A DNA stretch of 64,000 nucleotides, from positions 44,393,874 through 44,457,873 of the forward strand of contig NC_080082.1 of the NCBI RefSeq assembly GCF_949987535.1. Reading direction: 5' to 3'. The translations under genes and the position numbers were made by a program. This stretch comes from Balaenoptera acutorostrata (Eukaryota; Chordata; Mammalia; Artiodactyla; Balaenopteridae). The notes beneath the pieces are model-generated. The model was not told the DNA's origin. It worked only from the letters and a program-made list of their open reading frames with translations, and did not search any database. How positions within the stretch are numbered: the stretch's first letter is position 1; each line of letters begins with the position of its first letter. This document shows, one piece after another, positions 35,401 to 45,777 of this stretch.

Positions 35401-36349
35401 CCCTGAGCAATGTGAAAGCACAGAGCTGGCTCCCAGGGAGTACATGGTGAAAGTGGGTACCTGCGCATGCCTGAGTTTTGGTGACACAGTGGTGCCACTG
35501 CTGTATCAGTCACGGTCCCTGAAGGAACAAATGTCACATCAACATCCAAAGGTTTTATAACGTGACAGTTTACAAATGTCTGGGTGGACCTGTGACCACA
35601 CAGGTCTGAAGGGATGTGGGGAACAAGAGATCCCCAGTTCTCAGAAGGAGGAGTTCTATAGACATACTATCTTGAGAGGAAGGACTTAGCCAGCTGAAGG
35701 CAACACTGCTGGGAGGAAGCAAGAGGAATAAATGCCCTGGGCCCCCTACTCCCTCCCTCTCTCTGTTCTCCAGCCTTTCAGATTCCCTCCTGGGGCATAG
35801 GGTGGAGAAGGTCCTATGGGCCAGCTCTGGGCAGGACATCTTGGAGTTACTCTAGTAAAATAAACAGTCTTGGGAGGGCATAGCAGACCACCCTGGTGCC
35901 CTGGGTCAAACCAACTCCCCAGCTCACCTCTAATTGGAGTTTCATGCCAGCTTGTTCACCTGGCACTGGTGTTGTCCCACCTCAAGGTCATTCCACTTTC
36001 TGCCCCAGGGCTTGGTCTGATTTCTTGAGAGACCTTTAAGTCTGCACTAAGGGGCAGTGCAGAAGTGTGGGCTTAACACCACTGGGGATAGGCCCCAAAA
36101 GAGAGGAAAGGGAGATGGTGGATAAATTATCCTGCTTCCCATCTCTCAAGTGGATGATCCTGGAAGACATTCTGTTCACATCCTGGCAGGTCCTAATGGA
36201 CTTGAACCCTGTTTTCCACATAGCAACTATGATTGTTGCTCTCCTCACACCCTCACTCTTGCTTCCTGCAGTCACCTCCCAAATGAGACTCTGCCTTTGA
36301 GCAAACTCCACTAAGACAGGTGGATTAGCCAATAAAGTGCACTGGAACA
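32404..36349. other. Unassigned non-coding sequence
   Basis: About 3.9 kb with no recognised gene, RNA or confidently named repeat. 35500-35900 has the look of an old interspersed repeat (starts 'ctgtatcagtcacggtccct') but I cannot name it. The frames here (up to 114 residues) lack domain signatures. Confidence 0.5.
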
Positions 36350-36820
36350 ACAGGTTACCTATATAAAGAAATATTACACTGAATTGCTGCCTCATGCCAT
36401 ACACAAAAATCAATTCCTGATGGATTAAAAACTTCAATGTAAAAGGCCAAAGCTTGAAATGTTTAGGGGCATGTATTTATGACCTTGGAGAAAGGAAGAA
36501 CTTAAATAAGAGAAAACTGCTAACAATAAAAAATATGGATAACAAATATGACATTATAATTAAGAATTTGTTTATCGAAAGACACCAGAAATAAAGTGAA
36601 AAGGCAAGTCACTAACTAGAGAAGGTATTTGCAACACCTGAAACAAAGAATTATTATCCAAAATACCCTAAGGAGAATCAATAAGAGAAAAAAATTTAAA
36701 ATATAAGTCAAAGAAGAGGATACATAAAAGGTCATAAATATATTAAAAGATTCTCAACCAGTTACTAATCAGACAAGTGCAAATTAAGACCAAATGTGAT
36801 TATTAAGAATAACAATAAGA
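36350..36820 (+). mobile_element. Old L1 ORF2 C-terminal fragment
   Basis: Sense L1 landmarks: 'aaaaatcaattcctgatgg', 'ggattaaaaacttcaatg', 'agaaggtatttgcaacacc' and 'gacaagtgcaaattaagacc'. Heavily mutated. Confidence 0.75.
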
Positions 36821-36824
36821 CACA

Positions 36825-37055
36825 GCAGTTGAAAGCAAAGCCAAAATGTCTGACAGGATCAAATCCTGGCTTCACTGTGGGCTAGCTATATGATCTTGCT
36901 TACATTACCTTACCACTCTGTGGGTTGCAGCTTTCTTATGCATACAATAGGACTAACAGTAGTTCCTACTTCATAAGGCTGCTGTGTTAAATGAAAGAAG
37001 ACCTGCAAAGCACTTAGCACATTGCTTCACAAGCAGTAAACATGCAAACTATTTT
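36825..37055 (+). repeat. MIR SINE
   Basis: Forward MIR order: 'aaatcctggcttcactgtgg', 'gctagctatatgatcttgc', 'aggactaacagtagttccta', then 'gcaaagcacttagcacatt'. Confidence 0.75.
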
Positions 37056-37700
37056 CAAAAACAGTCCCCCAGGCTACTCATAGATCATGTAATTGATGCT
37101 TAATGGGAGTACCACATTACAAGTCTTTATTCTACGTGACCCCAAATATTGCCTTTAAGTAACACTTAGGTGGCCTACATAGGAAGGAACAGTTTCTATA
37201 AGCAGTGGGTGTATTTACCATATTGCAGCCTTAAACAAAAAGAATGGATTAGCTACATGTAAATCATCATGATTGAAGATATCTGAAAATAGATTTTATA
37301 TTTATCCAGAGTGACTCCAAGGTTCTGTTTCTTGGGAAAAGGCTAGGATTCAGGATTTTACAATTTTCTCTATCACTTGCATACACAAAGGAAGGCATTG
37401 CCAGGGCATGGGCACCTAGAGAGGTGTGATTGGCAGCCCATCCTGTGTGGGCCAGTGGCAGGTGGCCATGCTGAAGACAGAACAGAGCAGGTCCTAAGGA
37501 CTCCAAATGGAAAGTGAAGATATACTCTTAGCCTGATAAAATTTTGGCAACAATATTCATATGGACGTTAAAATTCTCAACATCAAGAGGACCCTATGAA
37601 AGGAAGGAACGCTGGTCTAGGGTCTGGATTCCAGATCTATCTACTGCTGGAGGGACAGTTGCCTCTAGCACTTCATGGGGTTATGGTTGAGGTTCCGCAG
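37056..37700. other. Unassigned non-coding sequence
   Basis: No family recognised. Confidence 0.5.
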
Positions 37701-37855
37701 AAGTAGCCATCACATGTGAGCATGTAGCAAGTACCAGACACTGTGCTAAAGAATTTATATACATTTTCTGATTCAATCCAAAGAACAACTCTGTGAAGGA
37801 AACTAACAGGAACTAAACAATTTCAAGATTAGAAAGTGGTAGAGTTGGTACTCAG
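37701..37855 (-). repeat. MIR SINE fragment
   Basis: 'gtaccagacactgtgctaaa', 'ttctgattcaatccaaag' and 'agtggtagagttggtactca' follow reverse MIR order. Confidence 0.65.
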
Positions 37856-38404
37856 ACCCGGCCTCAATGAAATAATATTTGAGAAAGAGCTGGATAAAAT
37901 CAGAGGATTCTATCCAAAGTTAGACCCAAGTGGGCTTACAAGAACAGGCATTACTGTTGAAACTAAAAGAATTGCTCCTTGGGGTTCATAAGGAAGAGCC
38001 CAAGCAAAGCTAGTGTAGGAAGGGCCCCTGGCCAGACATTCTACACCAGGGTCAGTACGAGCATGGGAAGCTTCTAAGATATCCCTGGGCAAGTGAGGGT
38101 ACTTCCTCCAGGCTCTGTAGCCCAAAGAGGGGACCACTTGCCATTAATAGCCCATGTTGGTTGCTCTTTCTGTCCTCTGGGCCTCATGCTTGAAGCCTTG
38201 AGCCTGCTCCACCTGGGTCTCTACCCTACCCTAACCCTATGGCTCAGGTGAAACCTACAGTCAAGGTCAAAGGCAAATTGTCATACTAACCTCTGCTCAA
38301 AGTGAAGGAGATAAAACACCAAGGATATATGTGTGTGTCTTTGGTTGAAAGTGGAAGCCCGGATCTGAAAGCGTTTAGAAAATGGAGGATTATATATCTC
38401 TAAT
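37856..38404. other. Unassigned non-coding sequence
   Basis: No family recognised. Confidence 0.5.
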
Positions 38405-38665
38405 GATAATAATCATCACCATGTTAATCCTTATACCTTATATAGCAGTTACTACTTGCCTGGCACTGTTCTAAGCACTTCACATGTATCAACTCATTTA
38501 CTTCCTTCAATAACCTTATGAGGTAGGTGCTCTTTTTATCCTACTTTGGCTTATGGAGAAAAAAAGGCACAGAGAGATTTAGTATGTTTTCAAAATTACA
38601 AAATTAACAAGTGGCAGAGCTGAGATTTGAAGTCACATTTTCTGGCTCCAGAGCCCTTTACCTGA
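38405..38665 (-). repeat. MIR SINE
   Basis: Strong reverse MIR: 'gcctggcactgttctaagca', 'ctcatttacttccttcaata', 'atgaggtaggtgctcttt', 'aagtggcagagctgagattt' and 'ctggctccagagccc'. Confidence 0.88.
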
Positions 38666-39209
38666 GATGGCAGAGGTGACAGGGGAGAAGTGGGGAGAGT
38701 GATTTTTAATTACACTTACTGTGAATGGACTATTCATCAAAATTATGGGAATTCAATTTAATGTAACAAACACATGTTTGCAACCTGCAGGGTGTCATGT
38801 ACTATGGAAATATTGACACTGATTCTGCCTTCAGGAGATTTAGGACAAAGTCAACAGTCAGGGTCACATGATGATTCCAGGAGCCCTCCTGAAAACTGAG
38901 GACATCCCTGGTTCCCAGGCTCTAGGACTCAAGAGTGTGGTCCCTGCTCCTGACAAGGCACAGGCTGGCAAAGCAAGGGTCTCTACTTGAGGAATGGGGC
39001 ACATTACATGAGTCTAGTCATACTACTGCCAGGCATGCACTCTGATTCCTGCTGAGCATGGCCCGTGACAGGTCAAGGAGCCCTTCTGAAGGTGAGAACT
39101 GAGGATAAACTACAGCAAAGGACATGAGGAGAGAAAGGAGTCATTGGAGAAAAAGTGGAATGGTGGAAAGGAACAGCAAGGATCAAGAAGCAGAGACTCT
39201 GAGAAGAGC
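38666..39209. other. Unassigned sequence, possible short L2 piece near 38775-38850
   Basis: 'tattgacactgattctgcct' and 'tcaggagatttaggac' resemble reverse L2 only weakly. Confidence 0.45.
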
Positions 39210-39375
39210 ATCTGGGATTGACCTACCTGTTCATTCAGGCATTCAGTTAGTCAACTCTCTGCTGAACACCTGTTCTGAGTCCTGGAGATAAAGAGTTAAA
39301 AAATAAACAAAACAAATTTTAAAACAGGCAGGTCCCCTGCTTGCATGGAACTAACATTCCAGAAAAGAAGATGAT
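39210..39375 (-). repeat. L2 3'-end fragment
   Basis: 'ctgttcattcaggcattcag', 'gctgaacacctgttctgagt', 'cctggagataaagagtt' and 'cttgcatggaactaacattc' match the reverse of the L2 3' end. Confidence 0.75.
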
Positions 39376-39381
39376 AAGTCT

Positions 39382-39383
<2 letters not shown>

Positions 39384-39442
<59 letters not shown>
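39384..39442. repeat. (GT)n(AT)n compound microsatellite
   Basis: An uninterrupted GT run (39384-39416) passes into an AT run (to 39442). It is a likely polymorphic locus. Confidence 0.97.
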
Positions 39443-39446
<4 letters not shown>

Positions 39447-40089
39447 ACTAGAAACTAGGCAAGGTTTCATTACTGTTCTTAAACTCTAAGGAAATTCTAC
39501 TATATGGTAAAATATGAACCAGATTTAAAAGTTATATAGGATTGATCCATGAGCCTTTTTCTTAAGACAGCACTGAACATGAGAAGCAAGGAATTGGTAC
39601 TCTTTCCCAGTGGAAGACATCACTTGTACAGAGTTCCCAACACCAAGACACAAGGAGAGACCATGGGGAGGGCCATGTTCTGGAATGCTAAGGTGTCAAA
39701 GACATCTGCCCAGCATGAGAGCTGCAAGATGAAGGAGGTTTTAGCAGTGGGAATTCTGCTTCACCTTAAAGGAGGAGTTGAGAGAAAATCACTGGACCAG
39801 TGAAAAGGTCCTACAGTATACAAGGAAGAAGATTGAAAGAAATGGCCTATTACTGAAATAAATTTGGCACAAGGAGTCAGATTTTCTTTTTCCTAGAAGA
39901 TATTGCATCGATGAAACTAGAATATGCTATCTTGAAGCAGCAGCAGTCTGAGCATACAGCAAAATCCAAACATAGTGGGAGTTTAGTAGAGAGTTGCCTA
40001 ACTAACTGAATATATGAATAAATAAGTGACCAATCTCAGAAGCTCTTCTCAAAGTGGATACCTCTTCAATTCTACTGTGTCTTTCCTTT
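39443..40089. other. Unassigned non-coding sequence
   Basis: No family recognised. Confidence 0.5.
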
Positions 40090-40622
40090 TCTCCTCCCAT
40101 GCCTCCTTTTCCCTCCTGATGTCCTTTAATTGCAGTGTTTCCTCAGTTCTCACCTCCAGGAGAGCATTCTAGCCCATTCTGGCTCCTAAGCTTGTTATCA
40201 TGGCCTAAGAGATTCATACTTTGTGGCCCCTAGCTTCTCCCCTGGCTTCATCTGTCCCATCACACCTGTCTTGTTAAGACAGAGGTCACTTGCTCACTTC
40301 CTTCAGGCTTCTGCTCAAATGTCATCATATCAAGGAACAGCAAACCTCCTATAAAACCAGCACACACTACCTACCCACCTCAGGCCCTCTCAGTCCCTGT
40401 CTCTTTGCCCTTCTTCAAAGCACTTTTCACTATCATCTGTTTCTAGTTTTGATTGTGTGTCTCCCTCCATCTGAATGTATTTTTCCATGAGAGCAGGGAC
40501 TTTGTTCTGTCACACTATAACTGGAGGTTCTAGAACAGTGCTCAGTAAAGTTCCTTACAGTTCTAGCCATTGAATGAGTAAGGTTTATAATCAATAAATA
40601 TTTATCGAATAAATGAATGGAA
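40090..40622 (+). repeat. L2 LINE 3' region
   Basis: Sense L2 order is clear in the second half: 'ttcaggcttctgctcaaatg', 'ccatctgaatgtatttttcc', 'atgagagcagggactttgtt', 'gaacagtgctcagtaaa' and 'aaatatttatcgaataaatg' at the 3' end. The 5' part before 40270 is less certain. Confidence 0.75.
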
Positions 40623-41017
40623 GGTTAAAATAAAACAGATGGTTTTTATTGGTTAAAATAAAATGGAAGCAATATCAAAAAACTAAAGTCAGAAACTTTG
40701 TTGAGCTGAAGAAAGACTCTAATCCACTGATTGAAAATGCTTCCTGAACACCAGATAAAATGAGTGAGAAAAGTTCACTTCCTCAACCAGGGATGGCAAA
40801 TGGGTACCCCCTCCAGGACCAGCTTTCCTTGAGAGGTAGCAGGAATATGAGATATGGCCTTTGTGAGAAAAGAGGTCTGTGGTCAGCTCAGTGCCTGGCA
40901 GGAAGACTGCAGGAAGGAGGGCTGCCATCAGCTGCATGTGTCATTCTGGACCAACTGGCATTTTAGAGTCTCAGGGAAAATTAAACTGTCCATAGCATCT
41001 AGACAGGAAAAATATCT
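40623..41017. other. Unassigned non-coding sequence
   Basis: No family recognised. Confidence 0.5.
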
Positions 41018-41404
41018 GCCTTTGTCTGTTCGGGCTACCATAACAAAATGCCACAGATGGAGTGGGGGCTTAAAGAACAGACATTTACTTCTCACAGTTC
41101 TGGAAACTAGAAGTCCAACATCAAAATGTCAGCATGGTAGGCTTCATCCTGAGGTCTCTTTTCTTGGTTTGCAAGCAGCCACCATCTGGCTTTGTCCTCA
41201 CATGACCTCTTTTTTGTGCACATGCAGAGAGAGAGATCTCTGATGTCCTTTCTTATAATCCTATCATATCAGGGTCCCCCTCTTGTGACCTCATTTAACA
41301 TAAACTATTTTGCTAGAGGTTCCATTTCCAGATACAGCCACACTGGGGGTTAGGGCTTCAATAGATGAATTTTGGGGTACACAAACATGCAGTTCATAAC
41401 AGCC
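41018..41404 (+). repeat. Medium-reiterated eutherian repeat, name not assigned
   Basis: Sequence from 'tttgtctgttcgggctacca' through 'tacttctcacagttctggaa', 'ctttgtcctcacatgacc' and 'agggcttcaatagatgaatt' to 'cacaaacatgcagttcataa' is a repeat common in eutherian genomes. I recognise the pattern but not the class with certainty. Confidence 0.6.
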
Positions 41405-41717
41405 TATAAACATCTAGACAGGCCAAAAAGTAGTTTTAAAGGAATGGAAATCTTTCTGACCTCAGATTTCTCTGTAACACTGAATGCCTATAGGCAATGA
41501 AATCCTGTCTTCAGAAAATAGAGAGAGAGGTAGCTGGCAGTTATGTCTGTGCAGAACAGATATGCAGTTTGAGGACTGAAGAAAGTTAAGCAAGACAAGC
41601 CTGTGGAAATCAGGAGAAATAATAGAGATTAAATCAGAAACTAACAAATGTGAAGGGGAAACATTAAGATAGATCTCAGGTGGCTTCGGCCTGCAGCGGC
41701 TTGAAGCATGGTTTCAG

Positions 41718-41792
41718 TTCCTGGCCAGTGATTGAGGTCGGGTCGCGGCGGTGAGAACACCAAATCCCAGCCACTAAACCAGTGGTCAGTGA
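41718..41792 (-). repeat. tRNA-Glu(CTC)-like segment within LTR-like element
   Basis: Read on the minus strand, this 75-nt stretch follows tRNA-Glu: a D-arm-like 'ggtttagtggctgggattt', then 'gttctcaccgccgcg', which contains the CTC anticodon loop and the 3' anticodon arm, then a T-arm-like region and a degenerate acceptor end 'ctggccaggaa'. The B box is damaged and the acceptor stems do not pair well, so it is not a tRNA gene. On the plus strand it reads as tRNA complement. Confidence 0.65.
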
Positions 41793-42245
41793 CAAGGTCC
41801 TGGCTCTATGGCTTTGCAGAAAAAGAATTCCCACAAAGACGGAAAGTAGTGAAACAAGTAAAGTATTTATTAGGAGAAAAAAAGAGTGCAGTACGTGTGG
41901 ATAGCCACACGGGTGGGCTCAGAGAGTCGCACCCTCGTGGCAGTTTGAATCACTTTTATAGAACATTTCTTCTGGGTTTCTTTTGGCCAATCATTTTAAT
42001 CTGTCTGGTTCAAAGTCTGTATTTGGTATAGCTCAGGGTCCTCCCCGTGTGCGTGTGCATCTCTAAACCAAGATGGATTCTAGTGAAGAGGCCTATGGGT
42101 AGATTTAACCACTTGGCATCACTCACCTATTGACCTCCAAGGAGTCTTTCTGCACATGTGTAGTCAGGGAGGTCTTCTTACTTTGAGAATGAGGAATATG
42201 TGGTCTCTTATCTTCTATCTGGGAAGGACCCAGCCTCCTCTCTCT

Positions 42246-42488
42246 CTCTTTTTTTTTAATATGATTTTTTGGAGTATAATTGCTTTACAATGGTGTGTTA
42301 GTTTCTGCTTTATAACAAAGTGAATCATCTATACATATACATACATCCCCATATCTCCTCTCTCTTGTGTCTCCCTCCCTATCCCACCCCTCTAGGTGGT
42401 CACAAAGCACCGAGATGATCTCCCTGTGCTGTGTGGCTGCTTCCCACTAGCTATCTATTTTACATTTGGTAGTGCATATATGTCCATC
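42246..42488 (-). mobile_element. Short 5'-truncated L1
   Basis: Poly(T), then the young L1 3'UTR type (ggagtataattgctttacaa), truncated after 'agtgcatatatgtccat'. It is flanked by 'cagcctcctctctct' (42231-42245) and 'caacctcctctctta' (42489-42503), a TSD with one internal mismatch. It inserted into the LTR-like element. Confidence 0.92.
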
Positions 42489-42599
42489 CAACCTCCTCTC
42501 TTAATTGTCCTCTTATTCTTGTCTCGGAGTATCGGTCCACAGGAACAAACTCAAACCATTTGCCCCAGGGGCCCATCTATCTCCTGCCTCAAAATTATT

Positions 42600-43270
42600 T
42601 AGTAAGTTTGAGAATTGACCCTTTGAAGAACCCAATAAAATATAAAACTTTAACAAACCTAATTAAGAAAAATAGAAATAAAGATATTGGAAATAAGAAA
42701 AGTGACATAACATATGGTGATAAAAGTAATTATAATTATGAGATAATATTAGGCGTGGTTATACGCTAATAAATTCCATCACATGTAAAAAGGTAATATT
42801 TAATGAAAATAATAAATTAGGAAAAATAGCTCAACAGGAAGTAACATTTTGGAACAGACCATAACTATGGAAAACATAAGAAAGTGCTGTCAACATACTG
42901 CCTTGGGAAGTGTTTGGGTGCTCTGTGGCTTTACTGGTGAATGTTTTCTGGTCTTCATGGTACAGACAACTTCCATACTATAAAACCTATGCCAGGATAT
43001 AGAAAAAAATAAAAGGTTACTCAATTTATTTTATGAGGAAATTATGTTCACCAAATTTAACAAAAATAGCATGAAAAATTTATTCACCAGCACTTCCCAA
43101 AATATAATGGTGGGGAGGGTCTTCTTAACATAATGGCAAAGCAAGAAATCATAGAGAACAAGATGGATAAATGTAGTTAAGTAAAAAATGTAAATCCTTA
43201 CATCAGAAAACACCATAGCGAAATTAAAAGGAAAACAGAAAACCTTTGTAAGAAAGAGAGCAAAGGATGA
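42600..43270 (+). mobile_element. Old L1 ORF2 fragment (reverse transcriptase region)
   Basis: Sense L1 RT-region landmarks, heavily mutated: 'aaaatagctcaacaggaagt', 'ttttggaacagaccataact', 'ctttactggtgaatgttttc' and 'caatttattttatgagg'. It continues beyond the SINE and the LTR downstream. Confidence 0.65.
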
Positions 43271-43271
43271 A

Positions 43272-43558
43272 TTTTTTTTTTTTTTTTTTTTTTTGGCTGC
43301 GCTGGGTCTTGGTTGCTGTGCACGGGCTTTCTCTAGTTGCGGTGAGCAGGGGCTACTCTTCATTGAAATGCATGGGCTTCTCACTGCAGTGGCTTCTCTT
43401 GTTGCAGAGCATGACCTCTAGGCACACGGGCTTTAGTAGTTGTGGCACACGGGCTTAGTTGCTCCGCAGCATGTGGGATCTTCTCCGACCAGGGCTCGAA
43501 CCCATGTCCCCTGCATTGGCAGATGGATTCTTAATCACTGTGTGACCAGGGAAGCCCC
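43272..43558 (-). mobile_element. CHR-type SINE
   Basis: Poly(T), then ggctgcgctgggtcttgg, ending in the reverse head 'accagggaagcccc'. The reverse B-box is at about 43492-43502 (gggctcgaacc). TSD: 'caaaggatga' at 43260-43269 and 'aaaggatca' after the head, with one mismatch. It sits inside the old L1. Confidence 0.9.
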
Positions 43559-43568
43559 AAAGGATCAT

Positions 43569-43900
43569 TTTTAACATATTAAAAAAATCCTCTAACAATT
43601 AGAAAAATATTATATAACCATGATAGAAAAGGACATTGAGATAACCTATATAAGAAACACAAATAAGCAATAAATACGGAAAATAAAAATGGCTCAAGTT
43701 CACTAGAAGGCAAAGAATTGAAAGTTAAAATCAGAATGTCATATTTTTTGTCTATTAAATTGGCAAAGATGTAATGGTTCTCTGCCATGGGCAAAACCAG
43801 GTACTGATAATGGAAATATAAATTGATGTTACTTTTTTGGAAAATGATGTGACAAAATTTAGCAAGAGTTTTAAATGTGTTCATACCCCCTTTGACCTAG
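43569..43900 (+). mobile_element. Old L1 ORF2 C-terminal fragment
   Basis: Continuation of the old L1 after the SINE: 'ctattaaattggcaaagatg', 'aaatttagcaagagtttta' and 'cataccccctttgacctag'. The LTR cuts it at a CTAG site. Confidence 0.75.
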
Positions 43901-44530
43901 TGAAGCCAAATCCGGCTTCTGTACCCTGACACCGAATTAAATTTCAGAGACAGAGATTTGGGTGAAATAGAAAAGAATAGCTTTATTGCTTTGCCATGCA
44001 AAGGGGCTCATAGTGGGCTAATGCCCTAGAAACTGTGTGTCCCAACCTGGAGGAGGTTTTACGAAATTTTATAGTAATGGTTCAACTCATGGACATTCTT
44101 CTGATTGGTTGGTAGTGAGGTAAGTGGGAGTCAGCATTGTCAACCTTCTGGTTCCAGTGGGTCTGGGGTCTATGTGCTTGTGGGCAGCATACCATTAATT
44201 TCTCCCACCTGGTGGGGGTTTCAGTAGCTACAAAACAGCTCAAAGATATTGTTATGTGTATCCCTTGAGGGGGAACCAGAACCCTGACCCAAGGCTGCAT
44301 TATTGTTTCTTTTTTTTTTTTTGAATTTATTTTTGCACTATTGTTTCTTGACTATTCCTCCTTTGTCTCCGCATCCCCTCCCTTCCCTAATTAGCAACTG
44401 TTTGAACCTGCCTATTGGAACTCAGGGAAGGTCCTGGAGGCTGAATGAAGACTATTTCCTGTAATCAAGAAATAGGGGACACAGAAAGACTTTTGTGCCC
44501 AGGAGCCCCACAGGGTCCTGCTCAATATCA
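43901..44530 (-). mobile_element. Solo LTR, 4-bp TSD (CTAG)
   Basis: The element begins TG and ends CA on either strand (plus: tgaagccaaat...caatatca). CTAG stands at 43897-43900 and again at 44531-44534, a perfect 4-bp TSD as made by gammaretrovirus-like (class I) integrases. AATAAA is on the minus strand (plus tttatt 43982-43987), so transcription sense is minus. The host L1 reads across the join ('gacctag' then 'taattccactgctaggaat'). No internal viral genes remain. Confidence 0.87.
44312..44334 (-). mobile_element. Near poly(A)-only retro-insertion
   Basis: A 23-nt insert (poly(T) then gaatttattttt) lies between 'gcattattgtttctt' (44297-44311) and 'gcactattgtttctt' (44335-44349), a 15-bp TSD with one mismatch. 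Only the A-tail and about ten bases of the donor RNA are present. Confidence 0.75.
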
Positions 44531-44670
44531 CTAGTAATTCCACTGCTAGGAATTTATTCTAAATAAATGATCAAAAATGAATAGAATATGTATAAAATAG
44601 ATAACTAATAAGAACCTGCTGTATAAAAAATAAAAAAATAAAATTCAAAAATTCAAAAAAGAAGAACAGA
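44531..44670 (+). mobile_element. Old L1 fragment, continuation past the LTR
   Basis: 'tagtaattccactgctagg' and 'aatttattctaaataaatg' continue the L1 ORF2 C-terminal region interrupted at 43900. It turns into A-rich sequence after 44620. Confidence 0.7.
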
Positions 44671-44739
44671 AAATGTCCATCCTTCCTTAGCACAGCTTGG
44701 GTTTTCCTACTAACTCATGGGCCTTCCCATTCTCCTGCC

Positions 44740-45196
44740 AACTCATCATCCTCTACTTGCTCTCTAAAGCTGGAGGACCCAGAATCAGGATGCAGGGCTA
44801 CTTTTGTATTCACTCTCTCCCTAAGGAATCTATTACTCTTCCATAGTTTTAAAAGCCATCTACACCCTGATAACTTCTAACTTAATGTACCCAGTTCCAG
44901 CTTCTCCTCTGAGCTCCAGGCCTGTTTATCTGACTGCCTACTAATCATCTCTATTTGAATATTTATTAAACATCTCCAACTCAAAACGTTCCAAATCAAA
45001 CTCCTGGTCCCCCTCCCCAAACTGTCTCTCCCATGTTCTATTTTGTCAGTAAATGGCACCACCATTTACCCAACTGTTTGGACCAAAGACCTACAGGTCC
45101 TCACTGAGTCCTGTGAGTCTACACTGCACTCCCTTCTAGGTAAATCCTGGATACAGCCACTCCTCACTCTTCCCGGTGAATTTAAGTTTCTTGCCA
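44740..45196 (+). repeat. L2 LINE fragment, upstream of LTR
   Basis: 'gacctacaggtcctcactga', 'gtcctgtgagtctacactgc' and 'ctcctggtccccctccc' follow L2 order. It is interrupted by an LTR at 45197 and resumes at 45778. Confidence 0.7.
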
Positions 45197-45777
45197 TGTA
45201 GCGAAAGAATTCGGAGATGAAGCAGGGAGGTTAAGAAGGTAAAGTGAGAATTTATTTAAGCAAGAATATGCTCTCATAGGGAGAGTGGGCAGTCAGGTGA
45301 GGAGGAGCTGCTGTCCCGGGTTTCTTAGGCAAGCCGAGTAAGAGGGGTACACAAATGAAGGGGCGGTATATTCACTGGGGAAGGAGGAGTTTCAGGGGCA
45401 TATTCCCTGATTTTCATCCCAGCTCCAACTTCCCAAGGGGAGGAGGAATTTTTGTCCTTATTTAGCTTAGATCAGAAGTGTCATGACGTCGGTGCATAAT
45501 GGGTACTTCTTATCTGTAAGGCTAATTTTATTGTAATGAGAGCATAATGAGCAACAGGTTACATTCGGATGTGGGAGACTCCCGTCTTTCCCCACCTTTC
45601 TTTATCTGTTTCCAGGACACTTATCACCCAAAACGTATGGTTTCCTGTCAGTCTGGAGGTTCCTGATTTTCTTTGTCTGCTCATGGACCCCCACTGTTTA
45701 CAAGATGTGTGATTTCCTGCCACCTGGCCCCTGTTCCCATTTCTCTGCTCATATGTAGCTACCTGACTGCTGTAACA
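45197..45777 (-). mobile_element. Solo LTR inserted in L2
   Basis: About 580 bp, TG...CA on both strands (tgtagcgaaagaattcgg...ctgctgtaaca). AATAAA is on the minus strand (plus 'gaatttatttaag' near 45250). L2 homology lies on both sides, which supports an insertion. The TSD is not clear. The family is not assigned. Confidence 0.7.

Larger units (their letters stand above)
41685..42591 (-). mobile_element. Solo LTR-like element with tRNA-Glu-like end, split by L1
   Basis: A long non-coding block with LTR character. The minus strand carries an AATAAA (plus tttatt at 41866-41871), and a TG start is possible at 42591 (minus strand TGAGGCAGGAG). Its outer left edge is uncertain. The left end contains a tRNA-Glu-like stretch at 41718-41792. 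A short L1 interrupts it at 42246-42488 with a good TSD, and LTR-like sequence continues after. No gag/pol/env internal region is present. The ERV class is not assigned and no LTR TSD was found. Confidence 0.6.

Noticed and set aside
35500..35900. Possible LTR or MER repeat
   Set aside because: The texture is repeat-like but I could not match it to a family or find TSDs, so it is left inside an unassigned stretch.
41718..41792. Functional tRNA-Glu gene
   Set aside because: The B box is damaged, the acceptor stem does not pair and it sits in an LTR-like repeat.
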